In this document: piece by piece, positions 47,307 through 55,787 of the stretch
Position numbering within the stretch: position 1 is the stretch's first letter
How the letters are laid out: the number at the start of each line of letters is the position of its first letter
DNA from: Flavobacteriales bacterium
GTDB taxonomy: Bacteria > Bacteroidota > Bacteroidia > Flavobacteriales_D > UBA2798
Length of the DNA: 64,000 bases
NCBI GenBank assembly: GCA_019694795.1
Contig: JAIBBF010000008.1
Location: 21,005 to 85,004 of the forward strand
Reading direction: 5' to 3'
Translations under genes and position numbers: made by a program
Notes under the pieces: generated by a model
What the model was told of the DNA's origin: nothing
The model's database searches: none
The model's input: the letters and a program-made list of their open reading frames with translations, nothing else

Positions 47307-47340
47307 GAAAAAATGGCAGAGAGGGGAGAAAAAATGACAG
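47307..47340. repeat. 13-nt direct repeat with 21-nt period upstream of groES
   Basis: GAAAAAATGGCAG (47307-47319) and GAAAAAATGACAG (47328-47340), differing at one base and offset by two helical turns. On the groES strand they read CTGTCATTTTTTC then CTGCCATTTTTTC. Possible regulator binding sites or part of the promoter. Confidence 0.4.
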
Positions 47341-47341
47341 C

Positions 47342-47370
47342 AAAAAAAATCCCGCAACTGCGGGATTTTC
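47342..47370 (-). terminator. Intrinsic terminator of the T9SS protein gene
   Basis: Stem AATCCCGC/GCGGGATT with a 4-nt loop. On the minus strand it is followed by T8. It lies 12 nt after the stop of the gene ending at 47382. Confidence 0.8.
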
Positions 47371-47381
47371 AATTATTGGTT

Positions 47382-48953
47382 TTATTTCTTTTCTCTGAAG
47401 AGGGTAAGGGGGTATTGACTGGTAACGTCTTTATCTCCAAATACACCGGTGAGTATTACGTAGTAAGTGCCTTCAGGAAGTTCTTTACCATTTTTGTTGG
47501 TGCCATCCCATTTGAATTCCACTTCCGAAGATTCGTACACCAATTGTCCCCAGCGATTATAAATCTGAACCGTTAAGGCATCCCAGCAAGGATTCGGTGT
47601 CCCTTCAATTTTAAAGAAGTCGTTCACATTATCACCATTAGGTGAAAATACATTCGGAACAATTTCTTCAATACCACTTGGAGGAATTACATTGATGTTT
47701 ACAATACGATGGATGGAATTGGTATCGCCACTACAACCGAGGGAGTAGGCTTGAACATCCAATTCAAATCCGGGTACTAATAAATCTTCACATTGTGTAG
47801 GCCAGCAATAACGCAAACCAACAGCACCCTGCGCCACCCACGATCCGGCAATGAATTGTGGAGCAGGAAGTAAAATTGAATCGGGTAAACCAGTTGTGCT
47901 ATCCGTATAATTAAAATAGTAAAGAGTGTCTGGACTAAATTGATAAGGTTCAGGCAAAGTTAAAACGGCTCCATCACCAAAGGTGTTCGAACTCAAAATA
48001 ATAGAAACGGTATCTGTTACATCCGGATCTTGTACAACGATATCAAAACATCCGGAGCTCAAAACCTGAATGTCCACCGTGTCAGGAAGGTAAATCGATG
48101 GAAGATCATCGAACACACAATTCAATGCCGAATACTGCACATCGCGTATGGTTTCGCCGATTTTAACGCCATTTCTGTATTCTTCCACACGCACTGCAAA
48201 AACATAAGTACCCAGTGCATTGGGAGCTACCGTAATAATTCCGGTTTGGGAGTTGATCGACATCACCGGTGTGCCGCCGCAAATATTACCAAGGTTGTAA
48301 GGAGCTAACCAGTTTACCGTGGTCCAGGGCATGGAGCCGGTATTGTCGGTATAAGGTTCAACCAAAGAATAAACCAATGAATCACCATCGGCATCGGTAA
48401 CATTCGGATCAATCAATTTTACTGCATCCACACAGAAATAACCGTCGGAAGGGTAGGGACCAAAATCGGGGGTGGAATTTCCGCCGCTAATGGCAGGGTC
48501 CGGAAGTGCAATGTAAAAGGTGGATCCTTGAATATCGGGTTGGTTGAGGTTGTCGATAATCATGTTTCTGCAACAGATATCCCAAGCAAAATAATATCCG
48601 TTCGGGTTGTTGGCCAATACCACCGTGGTGATGAAATAATATTCCTCCACACAAATTCCCGTAGGGGTATAACACTCGTCGCCTAATGTCACCGGGGTGA
48701 TGGTCGGGTTGGTCATGTCGAAGGTCATTACCTGCAGATTCGTCACCTTATCGTACACCCTTACCGGTGTAGCACCCGAAGGGGTGATGGTGGCTGCGGG
48801 ACTCCCGTTAATACAGTCGCGGTAAACCCGCAGTTCTACCTGAAAAGTATTGGGTGCGGTTTGGTTAACTTGAAAATTTCCGCCGATTACGTGACTCGCC
48901 CAAGTGGTGGTTGTCAGCATTAATCCGGTTAAGAATAAAAAAATACGCTTCAT
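47382..48953 (-). CDS. T9SS-exported protein with type B sorting domain
   Basis: 523 residues from the ATG at 48953. The signal peptide (RIFLFLTGLMLTTTTWA) is followed at once by SHVIGGNFQVNQ and VELRVYRDCING, the conserved N-terminus of a Bacteroidota surface-protein family (ASHIVGG type). A cadherin/Ig-like central part (VTDADGDSLVYSLVEPY, NSQTGIITVAPNALGTYVFA) is followed by a type B sorting domain (VPNVFSPNGDNVNDFF, VQIYNRWGQLVYES, LPEGTYYVILTG). It should be secreted by T9SS and held on the surface. It is transcribed alone, ends at a good terminator, and has no PorP-like neighbour. Confidence 0.88.
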   Translation of the reverse strand: MKRIFLFLTGLMLTTTTWASHVIGGNFQVNQTAPNTFQVELRVYRDCINGSPAATITPSGATPVRVYDKVTNLQVMTFDMTNPTITPVTLGDECYTPTGICVEEYYFITTVVLANNPNGYYFAWDICCRNMIIDNLNQPDIQGSTFYIALPDPAISGGNSTPDFGPYPSDGYFCVDAVKLIDPNVTDADGDSLVYSLVEPYTDNTGSMPWTTVNWLAPYNLGNICGGTPVMSINSQTGIITVAPNALGTYVFAVRVEEYRNGVKIGETIRDVQYSALNCVFDDLPSIYLPDTVDIQVLSSGCFDIVVQDPDVTDTVSIILSSNTFGDGAVLTLPEPYQFSPDTLYYFNYTDSTTGLPDSILLPAPQFIAGSWVAQGAVGLRYCWPTQCEDLLVPGFELDVQAYSLGCSGDTNSIHRIVNINVIPPSGIEEIVPNVFSPNGDNVNDFFKIEGTPNPCWDALTVQIYNRWGQLVYESSEVEFKWDGTNKNGKELPEGTYYVILTGVFGDKDVTSQYPLTLFREKK

Positions 48954-49014
48954 TTGGATGTGTTTGAATGCAGACGAATATACGACAAAATAGGTTGCAG
49001 GCGCGACCATTAAA

Positions 49015-49899
49015 TCAGGGTAAGAGGATTCTCAAACTGCGACTTAAAATCCGGATGTTTATATCTGAATCACTGATAACCAATGGATCGCCGTCGATAT
49101 GAATGCGGTTAAAACGATGATTTCTAATTTGAAAAAAAGAACCTTCCATACGGGTAAATTTACCCGAGCGATCGAGTCGGCCCCCCAATGAGCGAAGGAA
49201 TAAGGAAGGGAACGAATGCAGTTTTACGCGTTCCAATGCGCAAACGGCAAGTTGACCATCCATGGCATTGGCTTTAGCATCGATGATGACGCCATTACCG
49301 TATTGGCTCACATTGGCAACGGTAATGAGAAAGGGTTCGAGTTTAATTTCTTCCGAGCCATTGCTCAGGGTGCAGGCTTGAGCTTTGTATTTCGACCATT
49401 CCCGCAGGACTACCTTGGCATAACCTTGTAAACCGCGCTGACCCAAAGCTGCAAACTCATGGGCAATATGAGCGTCGAATCCCATTCCTGCAAAACCAAA
49501 AAATGGAATTTCATTGAGCAATCCCACATCTGTTTTTTTAGAACTGCCACTGTTGATTAATGCGATGGCTTTACGGGTGGCAAGCGGGATTTTATGGTGA
49601 CGCGCAATTCCGTTTCCGCTGCCGGTGGGAATGATGGCTAATGTACTTTCAGAATGCATTAAAGCGCGACCCGCTTCATTGATGGATCCATCACCACCAA
49701 CAATGGCGATAATGGGAATAGAAGCGTTAACGGCTTCCTTCGCCAGATCGTAGGCGTGACCCGCATGTTGGGTATAGGCAATATCGAAGGAGAATTTATC
49801 GCAGTCGAGATGATGGGGCAATAATTGTTCAAGCTTTTTTTGTTTGCCAATTCCCGAAATCGGATTGATAATAAACCGTATGTGTTGTTTTTCACTCAA
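49015..49899 (-). CDS. Diacylglycerol kinase-like lipid kinase (YegS/DgkB family)
   Basis: 294 residues. Motifs are FIINPISGIGKQKK at the N-terminus, the catalytic glycine loop IVGGDGSINEAG (GGDGx), and IIPTGSGNGIARH, all typical of the DAGK_cat family. A C-terminal beta-sandwich completes the fold. The family phosphorylates diacylglycerol, sphingoid bases or related lipids at the inner membrane. It overlaps the upstream LtaS-like gene by 8 nt. In Gram-positive bacteria, diacylglycerol released by LtaS is recycled by DgkB, so a lipid-recycling role is attractive. A ceramide or sphingosine kinase role is an alternative in this phylum. Confidence 0.88.
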   Translation of the reverse strand: MSEKQHIRFIINPISGIGKQKKLEQLLPHHLDCDKFSFDIAYTQHAGHAYDLAKEAVNASIPIIAIVGGDGSINEAGRALMHSESTLAIIPTGSGNGIARHHKIPLATRKAIALINSGSSKKTDVGLLNEIPFFGFAGMGFDAHIAHEFAALGQRGLQGYAKVVLREWSKYKAQACTLSNGSEEIKLEPFLITVANVSQYGNGVIIDAKANAMDGQLAVCALERVKLHSFPSLFLRSLGGRLDRSGKFTRMEGSFFQIRNHRFNRIHIDGDPLVISDSDINIRILSRSLRILLP

Positions 49900-51763
49900 C
49901 GGTCATTTTGTTTTTGATGTGGGTATTGTTATAAACCTGAACTACTGATTTAATCAGTTTTGTCATATACGGTGCTTGCGGATCGCTGCTTAGAATATTC
50001 TTTTCACAGAGTGAATCTTCGGGTAATTTGAATAAAGCAATCGGATCTTCGCCGGCAAATTGAATTAGGTAATCTTTTGTCACCAATTGGTGAATGTCAT
50101 TAACCATCATATAAGCCAACCCTTCATTGTTTTCAAACACGCTTTGTCCGTAGGCAAAAAACTGCATATCATAACCCAGGTAATCCATTACCGAAGGTAA
50201 AATATCAGCCTGCGAAACCACCTTATCGTTTTTTCCTTTTAATGTAGAATCGCCGGGGTGGAAAAAGACCAGCGGAATGCGGTATCTTCCCTCAACACCT
50301 GCGTAATACGGATCCTGCGAATCGCCGGTATGGTCGGCCGTGATTATAAAAAGGGTATTTTTATACCAATCGGTTTTCTTCATGCGATCGAAAAAACGTC
50401 TGAGCGCGAAATCGGCATATTCCACCGCGTTTTCCATGGGGATTTGCGATTTATTAAAAACCTTGGCGTATTTATCCGGAAAATTGTAGGGGTGATGCGA
50501 AGTGATGGAGAATAAAATGCCGACTTGCGGTCGCGGATAGGAGATGAGTTTATCGGCAAAAAACTGGAAAAACTCTTCATCGTGAATTCCCCAGTTACCG
50601 TTAAAATAGCGATCGTCGTTAAATTCACTTCTTCCGTTATAATCATCAAACTGGGCAAGTTTGCAGAAATTATCGAATCCCATCGATCCGTTGGTGGCTC
50701 CGTGAAAATAGGAACTGTGATAACCGTATTTTTTTAACAGCGTTCCAAATGAAGTAATCCGGTTGGCATTATACCTGGAAGTAATAAAAGGTTCCGGCAT
50801 AAAGGTAGGCAGCGATGCCATTACGGCGGGAGTCCCTTCTATAGATCGTTTTCCATTGGCATAGGCGTGCGTAAACATTAGCGATTCCCCAATGAGCGAA
50901 TCTAAAAATGGAGCACAGCTTCGTTCTCTTCCGCAATAGGACTGCAGGTAGTGGGTGGAATAACTTTCCATTAAAAAAACCACCACATTACAGTTGGGAT
51001 GAGAAAATTTTCCGCTCACTTTCCGAATCGGATTATACACTTTTGCTACTTCTTCATCACTGTAAAAGTGAAACTCCGTTAAGCCGGGTTGTCCCCATGT
51101 TTTCACCATGGTAAATGGTGTATTGAGCACAATCGGTAAATTGGCTGGGGAAGTGTATTGAGAAGCCGTGATAACCGAAATAGGTTTTAAGCCAAAACCA
51201 CCACGCGCAATCAATATAAAAATTCCGATGGAAAGAACGAAAACAACAGATTGGGGCAGGTAGCTGAAATGGGATTCTGTTTCCTTTTTTTTCGTTCTGC
51301 GATAAAGCCAAAAGCAAAGTCCGAATACCATAGCCACCAGAATGGCAACCCACCAATAATCGCGAAAAACACTGGGCAAAATATTTTCGGCATCCGATCC
51401 AAAACTCAAAATGGTAAATAGATCGGCTGTTGAGCGCTTGGCGGTGAATTGAATAAATTTTACATCGATGCAATTCAGAATAATGCTCACGAGATTAATC
51501 AGGTGAAACGAAAAATCGCGCAGGAGGAGCAGGTGTTTTTGTTTTCGGAAATGAAGGGGAACCAGCGATAAAAAAATGAAGGGTGAAAAAAACATGGCAA
51601 CGGTAGCCGCGTCGAAATAAATTCCGTACACAAAATCCATCATTTTCCAATCGGGAAACATGCCGGAGTTAAAAGCGAAAAAAATGATCCTGCACAGCAT
51701 AAAGCCCAACATGGCTATACCCAGACGAATCAATAACAAGCGTAAATTGGATAAGTGCTGCAT
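49892..51763 (-). CDS. LtaS-like sulfatase-fold membrane transferase
   Basis: 623 residues. Five N-terminal membrane segments (about 1-220) are followed by an extracytoplasmic alkaline-phosphatase-superfamily domain. That domain has the metal-binding VVVFLMESYST, a probable nucleophile Ser in ANGKRSIEGTPAVMASL, and the late metal His region ITADHTGDSQD. This is the architecture of lipoteichoic-acid synthase and related phosphoglycerol/phosphoethanolamine transferases, which move a headgroup from a phospholipid onto a periplasmic acceptor. The gene overlaps the lipid kinase by 8 nt. An exact -7 box TATCTTTG (minus strand, 51769-51776) lies 5 nt upstream of the start. Confidence 0.88.
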   Translation of the reverse strand: MQHLSNLRLLLIRLGIAMLGFMLCRIIFFAFNSGMFPDWKMMDFVYGIYFDAATVAMFFSPFIFLSLVPLHFRKQKHLLLLRDFSFHLINLVSIILNCIDVKFIQFTAKRSTADLFTILSFGSDAENILPSVFRDYWWVAILVAMVFGLCFWLYRRTKKKETESHFSYLPQSVVFVLSIGIFILIARGGFGLKPISVITASQYTSPANLPIVLNTPFTMVKTWGQPGLTEFHFYSDEEVAKVYNPIRKVSGKFSHPNCNVVVFLMESYSTHYLQSYCGRERSCAPFLDSLIGESLMFTHAYANGKRSIEGTPAVMASLPTFMPEPFITSRYNANRITSFGTLLKKYGYHSSYFHGATNGSMGFDNFCKLAQFDDYNGRSEFNDDRYFNGNWGIHDEEFFQFFADKLISYPRPQVGILFSITSHHPYNFPDKYAKVFNKSQIPMENAVEYADFALRRFFDRMKKTDWYKNTLFIITADHTGDSQDPYYAGVEGRYRIPLVFFHPGDSTLKGKNDKVVSQADILPSVMDYLGYDMQFFAYGQSVFENNEGLAYMMVNDIHQLVTKDYLIQFAGEDPIALFKLPEDSLCEKNILSSDPQAPYMTKLIKSVVQVYNNTHIKNKMTVE

Positions 51764-51768
51764 TGCAA

Positions 51769-51776
51769 CAAAGATA
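51769..51776 (-). promoter_or_regulatory. -7 promoter box TATCTTTG of the LtaS-like gene
   Basis: Exact TAnnTTTG on the minus strand, 5 nt before the start codon at 51761-51763. Confidence 0.5.
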
Positions 51777-51966
51777 AGAGTCTGCTTTAAAGTGGAGCTC
51801 TAAAACAAATATAAATAAGTGGAATTTATCTGATTGATTGAGCGGTAATTGATGAGATGATAGAGGACCTATTAAGGCAAGAGGACGATGGGAAATTTCT
51901 GTATTCTGTCAATATTTCGGATCTTAATTGTGTCGAGTGGACAGAAATATGCGTGTTTAAAAATCG

Positions 51967-51974
51967 TATATTTG
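51967..51974 (+). promoter_or_regulatory. -7 promoter box TATATTTG of the MNT-HEPN pair
   Basis: Exact TAnnTTTG match 5 nt before the ATG at 51980. Confidence 0.5.
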
Positions 51975-51979
51975 TTAAG

Positions 51980-52288
51980 ATGATTCCTGTAATTGAAAAT
52001 AACCTCACAGAACTAAAACATTTATGCCAATCGCATAAGGTGAAAAGTATGGCTTTGTTTGGATCTGCTGCCAATGGTGTTTATGGGGAAGCAAGTGATA
52101 TTGATTTACTGGTTCAGTTTATTCCGGAATTGGATATTCTGGACTATGCCGATAATTATTTTCAATTTTTAGAAAAACTGGAGCAATTGTTAGGTAAAAA
52201 AATTGATTTGGTTAATGTTGCTTCCATTAAAAATCCGGTATTGAAATCTGAAGTTGATCGTTCGAAAATAGAATTGTATGCAGCTTAG
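51980..52288 (+). CDS. MNT-type nucleotidyltransferase, antitoxin of a HEPN/MNT system
   Basis: 102 residues from the ATG at 51980, the typical size of minimal nucleotidyltransferases. The active-site pattern GSxxxG...SDxDL appears as LFGSAANGVYGEASDIDLLV, with the metal-binding Asp pair intact. In MntA/HepT-type pairs this enzyme adds AMP to the HEPN toxin and silences it. It overlaps the HEPN gene by 11 nt. I chose this start because it follows a TATATTTG box by 5 nt, and the upstream extension to 51857 is not family-like. Confidence 0.9.
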   Translation: MIPVIENNLTELKHLCQSHKVKSMALFGSAANGVYGEASDIDLLVQFIPELDILDYADNYFQFLEKLEQLLGKKIDLVNVASIKNPVLKSEVDRSKIELYAA

Positions 52289-52613
52289 GATACTGAAGTA
52301 TATTTTAGATATCGAAACCGTAATTGCAGAAATTAATCTGATAAAGATTAAAGCCAATAATAATTTTCACACTTTTTCTACGGATATTTTACTTCAGCGT
52401 GCAGCTGAAAGAGATCTGGAAATTATAGGAGAGGCAGTGAAAAAGATTATGGAGCTAGATCCGAAGGCTCCAATCAGCTCAACAAAAAATATTATCGGCT
52501 TAAGAAATAGAATTTCTCATGCCTATGATTCCATAGAACCTGAAATGGTTTGGTCAATTATTCAAAAGGATAATCCCTTATTGGAAGATCAATTAGTGCA
52601 ATACAAAAAATAA
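52278..52613 (+). CDS. HEPN domain RNase toxin (HepT-like)
   Basis: 111 residues. It is an all-helical HEPN protein with the RX4HXY motif RNRISHAY, in which Arg and His form the RNase site and the Tyr is the AMPylation target in characterised HepT proteins. ERDLEIIGEAVKKI is the usual preceding helix. With the overlapping MNT gene it forms a complete type VII-like toxin-antitoxin module. Both genes sit alone between a housekeeping operon and a lipoprotein gene, which suggests horizontal acquisition; no flanking repeats were seen. Confidence 0.9.
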   Translation: MQLRILKYILDIETVIAEINLIKIKANNNFHTFSTDILLQRAAERDLEIIGEAVKKIMELDPKAPISSTKNIIGLRNRISHAYDSIEPEMVWSIIQKDNPLLEDQLVQYKK

Positions 52614-52636
52614 GCAATACATCGGTTGCTGATTTC

Positions 52637-54052
52637 TTAATGAAACTCAAAACATCCAATGTCGGGTATCACATCCCGGCTGGCATGATCGAGGTCGAAA
52701 TCGATGCGGAACAGAACATTGCCGTTATCGCGACAAGGCGAATTGGAACCCAGGTGATAATCCTGGTTATTGGCATCCACGAAAATGGGGAATACGTTTT
52801 TTACTACGGAAATATAGTGACTCGTATTGCTGAGGTCCTGATCGCTCTTGATGTAACAGGTATTGAACACATGATCTCCTAAAGCACCGGGATTCATATT
52901 CACTACAAATTCATTGTCCTTGTTCCCGTAAATGATACTGTTACTTACTTCGGCTTGCAGATCGACCAACACCGTAGCTCCGCTGTTGTCGTAAAAGAAA
53001 TTGGCCATTCCAAATGCGGGTACACCACGATCGTTGATGCTCCAGTAATTTGCAAAGGTGCAGTGATTGATATGTACAAAGCCTCCGCCGGTGCAAAGGA
53101 AAGCGTACTGACCACAATTGTTCACCATGCAATTGGTCATGCTCATATCGCCGGCCACATTGTTCCAAACGCCGAAGTTCGACATATTCTCAATGCGCAA
53201 ATAATTCATGGTGATGGGATCGATGTGACCCGTAATGCTCTCTACACGAATACCCACCGAAGCATTTCTGATTTCGCAATCTTCCAAAGCAGATGGTCCC
53301 GCCTCGAGGAAAATGATTCCCGACCATTGTCCGGGTAGTGAATCATAATCGGGTTCCAAACGATCGCCCTGAAAAATAATTTTAGAACCGGGCGTTCCAA
53401 TGGCCTGAAGTTTACCGCTGTTGTAAACGACGAGTGCCGAATTGACATGCGAATAAATTTTAGTTCCGGGTTGAATGGTCAGCAAACAGGCAGAGTCCAC
53501 CACCGGATATCCGTAAATCACATGTGGTTTATCATTGGTCCAAACATCATTACAAGGCAATTCGAAAAATGGAGATGTAGCTCCACTTGGCGGCGTGTGA
53601 AAATAGGCGTCCTGTCCCCAGGCCACAAGGTCCACATCCTGCACATTGCCATTGCTGACGAACAAAATAGAATCGGTCACCAGCATGGGGGTGCTTGCTG
53701 AATTCGGATCGAGTGTTACCTCTATAAAAATGTACATACTGTCGCCCGCCTCAATTTCGATATCCGAAAAACTGGTTCCGGGTACACCATCTACATTCAT
53801 TCTGAACATGTTTCCTGCAGCTCCGGCCAGATAGATGCGGTCGATTTTTAATTTACCCCGGTTGTTGTTGTACACCTTTAATTGTCGGGTAGTGGAGCCC
53901 ACCGTGGTGAAGAGGGTGTCGAAAATTATAGTGTCGTTCGAGAAGTCCAGCCTGGCCGAACCATCCTCCAAAACCCGGTCTTTCCTGCACGAAATCAGTG
54001 CAATGGAGAGGAGTAGGGGGACAAATAACAGCAGTCTGCTTCGTTTTTTCAT
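52637..54052 (-). CDS. Lipoprotein with right-handed parallel beta-helix
   Basis: 471 residues. The lipoprotein signal ([16 protein letters not shown], lipobox LISC) is followed by an Ig-like domain (about 30-130, [19 protein letters not shown]). A parallel beta-helix (about 150-440) has repeating [40 protein letters not shown] and NSIIYGN coils. The C-terminus [12 protein letters not shown] is the choice-of-anchor Q / polymorphic beta-helix ending common in Bacteroidota. The role may be polysaccharide binding or cleavage, but no catalytic set is visible. A TATATTTG box on the minus strand lies 7 nt upstream. Confidence 0.85.
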   Translation of the reverse strand: MKKRSRLLLFVPLLLSIALISCRKDRVLEDGSARLDFSNDTIIFDTLFTTVGSTTRQLKVYNNNRGKLKIDRIYLAGAAGNMFRMNVDGVPGTSFSDIEIEAGDSMYIFIEVTLDPNSASTPMLVTDSILFVSNGNVQDVDLVAWGQDAYFHTPPSGATSPFFELPCNDVWTNDKPHVIYGYPVVDSACLLTIQPGTKIYSHVNSALVVYNSGKLQAIGTPGSKIIFQGDRLEPDYDSLPGQWSGIIFLEAGPSALEDCEIRNASVGIRVESITGHIDPITMNYLRIENMSNFGVWNNVAGDMSMTNCMVNNCGQYAFLCTGGGFVHINHCTFANYWSINDRGVPAFGMANFFYDNSGATVLVDLQAEVSNSIIYGNKDNEFVVNMNPGALGDHVFNTCYIKSDQDLSNTSHYISVVKNVFPIFVDANNQDYHLGSNSPCRDNGNVLFRIDFDLDHASRDVIPDIGCFEFH

Positions 54053-54059
54053 GGGGACA

Positions 54060-54067
54060 CAAATATA
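54060..54067 (-). promoter_or_regulatory. -7 promoter box TATATTTG of the beta-helix lipoprotein gene
   Basis: Exact TAnnTTTG on the minus strand, 7 nt before the start codon at 54050-54052. Confidence 0.5.
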
Positions 54068-54132
54068 CAGATAATGAAATACGCTTTTTATTTGCGATTA
54101 TTGCAGGAATTGCTGCTTTAAGGCAGAATTTA

Positions 54133-54163
54133 TTTGGAGGTATATTTTATTTTACTACATTTG
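54133..54163 (+). promoter_or_regulatory. rpmE2 promoter, TTTG-N19-TACATTTG
   Basis: TTTG at 54133-54136 and TACATTTG at 54156-54163 with a 19-nt spacer, matching the full Bacteroidota -33/-7 consensus, 23 nt before the ATG. Confidence 0.7.
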
Positions 54164-54186
54164 CAGCCCGATTACTGTCACGCATT

Positions 54187-54444
54187 ATGAAAAAAGACAT
54201 TCATCCAGAGAATTACAGATTGGTTGTGTTTAAAGACATGTCCAACGATTATAGTTTTGTTTGCCGCTCTTGCGCAGAAACAAAAGACACTATTGTGCAT
54301 ACCGACGGCGTTGAATACCCGCTGGTAAAGCTTGATATTTCGTACACTTCGCATCCCTTCTTCACCGGTAAGGTGAAATTGGTGGATACTGCAGGTCGTA
54401 TCGATAAGTTCAAGAGCCGTTACGACAAGTTCAAGAAAAACTAA
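54187..54444 (+). CDS. rpmE2: 50S ribosomal protein L31 type B
   Basis: 85 residues. [40 protein letters not shown] and [20 protein letters not shown] are the type B L31 pattern of Bacteroidota. The central segment reads [13 protein letters not shown]; a CxxC pair is unexpected in type B L31, which normally lacks the zinc-binding cysteines of type A. I used the ATG at 54187, supported by a consensus promoter. Confidence 0.96.
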   Translation: MKKDIHPENYRLVVFKDMSNDYSFVCRSCAETKDTIVHTDGVEYPLVKLDISYTSHPFFTGKVKLVDTAGRIDKFKSRYDKFKKN

Positions 54445-54463
54445 TCGTTTTTTGTTCATACCG

Positions 54464-54496
54464 AAAACCCTGTCATACACTGGCGGGGTTTTTTTG
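54464..54496 (+). terminator. Probable intrinsic terminator of rpmE2
   Basis: AAACCC pairs with GGGTTT across a 14-nt loop region (one mismatch extends the stem) and is followed by T7. Confidence 0.5.
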
Positions 54497-54522
54497 TTGT
54501 GGTTTACTGAGCTTTGAAATGT

Positions 54523-54530
54523 TATATTTG
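54523..54530 (+). promoter_or_regulatory. -7 promoter box TATATTTG of the glmU-like gene
   Basis: Exact TAnnTTTG match 7 nt before the ATG at 54538; TTG at 54497-54499 is a possible -33 element (23-nt spacer). Confidence 0.5.
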
Positions 54531-54537
54531 AGTCAGC

Positions 54538-55710
54538 ATGAAAATTTGTTTGTTCGACGATAAAGAGTGGGATCAACTGCTTCCGCTCACCTACACCCGC
54601 TCGGTTTCGGATGTACGGGTAGGAATTTTAACCCTGCGCGAAAAATGGGAAAAACGTTCCGGAATGGAGTGTTCCGTTTATACCCGTGCTTATCTCCAGA
54701 ATAAATATCCATCGGAAAAAGTCCAGGGCGAATACCTGCTCATTAACAGTGCATGCATCGCTACGGCGGAATTGTTTCATGCGGTTTTTGAATTGAAAAA
54801 AGGTCAGCAACTCGAGGGACGATTAGGCTGGATTGCCAAACGTGGAGAAGGGGATCCGCTGAATGATCATGCTACGTTTGAAACGGTGATTTTTAAAGGG
54901 ACAGAAGCGCGCGTTTCTTTTCCCTGGGATGTGTTTTCTTTAAACCGGATTGCACTCGAGGAAGATTTTGAATTGCTGACTCATCACCGCGTGTCGCAAA
55001 TGTTGTCTTCTACCAATACGGTTATTGGAAATGGAAAAATATTCCTGGAAGAGGGAGCAAGAGTTGAGGCCTGTATTTTAAATGCAACGGATGGACCCAT
55101 TTACCTCGGCAAGGATGCAGAAATCATGGAGGGTTCTATGATTCGTGGCGGATTGGCATTGGGAGAGCATTCTACGTTAAAACTGGGGACAAAAATTTAT
55201 GGTCCCACCACCATTGGTCCACATTGCAAAGTAGGCGGCGAAATTTCGAATTCGGTAATTTTCGGTTATTCCAATAAAGCGCATGATGGATTTTTAGGTA
55301 ATTCGGTATTGGGAGAATGGTGCAATTTGGGTGCAGATACCAATAATTCGAATTTGAAAAACAATTACGGAATGGTAAAGGCATTTAGTCCTGCCCAGGC
55401 TGAAATGATTTCTACGGGATTGCAGTTTTGCGGTTTAATAATGGGCGATCATTCCAAATCCGGAATCAATACCATGTTCAACACCGGCACGGTTGTAGGT
55501 GTTAATGCCAATGTATTTGGCGGCGGTTTTCCTCCTAAACACATTCCTTCTTTTTTCTGGGGCGGAGCAGATGGATTTGAAACCTTTGAACTGGAGCGTT
55601 CATTTGATGTTAGTCAACGTGTCATGTCGCGCCGTTCCCTCAGTTTCACCGACACCGATCGTGAAATAATGCGCCATATTTTCAATGTTACTGCAAAATT
55701 CAGGTCCTGA
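54538..55710 (+). CDS. Alternative GlmU-family sugar nucleotidyltransferase/acetyltransferase
   Basis: 390 residues. The N-terminal half (LLPLTYTRSVSDVRVGIL, TLREKWEKRSG) is the diverged nucleotidyltransferase domain of the Bacteroidota-type GlmU family (putative sugar nucleotidyltransferase, TIGR03991-like). From about residue 160 a left-handed beta-helix of hexapeptides follows (VIGNGKIFLEEGARVEACIL, IYGPTTIGPHCKVGGEISNS), typical of acetyltransferases. The expected role is UDP-GlcNAc formation for peptidoglycan and LPS. The classical pyrophosphorylase Gly-rich motif is not recognisable, so activity of the N-terminal half is less certain. Confidence 0.87.
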   Translation: MKICLFDDKEWDQLLPLTYTRSVSDVRVGILTLREKWEKRSGMECSVYTRAYLQNKYPSEKVQGEYLLINSACIATAELFHAVFELKKGQQLEGRLGWIAKRGEGDPLNDHATFETVIFKGTEARVSFPWDVFSLNRIALEEDFELLTHHRVSQMLSSTNTVIGNGKIFLEEGARVEACILNATDGPIYLGKDAEIMEGSMIRGGLALGEHSTLKLGTKIYGPTTIGPHCKVGGEISNSVIFGYSNKAHDGFLGNSVLGEWCNLGADTNNSNLKNNYGMVKAFSPAQAEMISTGLQFCGLIMGDHSKSGINTMFNTGTVVGVNANVFGGGFPPKHIPSFFWGGADGFETFELERSFDVSQRVMSRRSLSFTDTDREIMRHIFNVTAKFRS

Positions 55711-55787
55711 TCTGCAATTTTTCTGACGATTTTGCATTATTCTTTCAATGGCACGGTCATTGAACTTTTACTGTCACAACTTTTTTT

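Noticed and set aside
47230..47340. CIRCE element expected before groES
   Set aside because: No TTAGCACTC-N9-GAGTGCTAA or close variant; the dyad found has different arms and is listed separately.
51857..51979. Upstream extension of the MNT gene to 51857
   Set aside because: The added 41 residues are not found in this compact family, and the extension runs through an exact promoter box just before the ATG at 51980.
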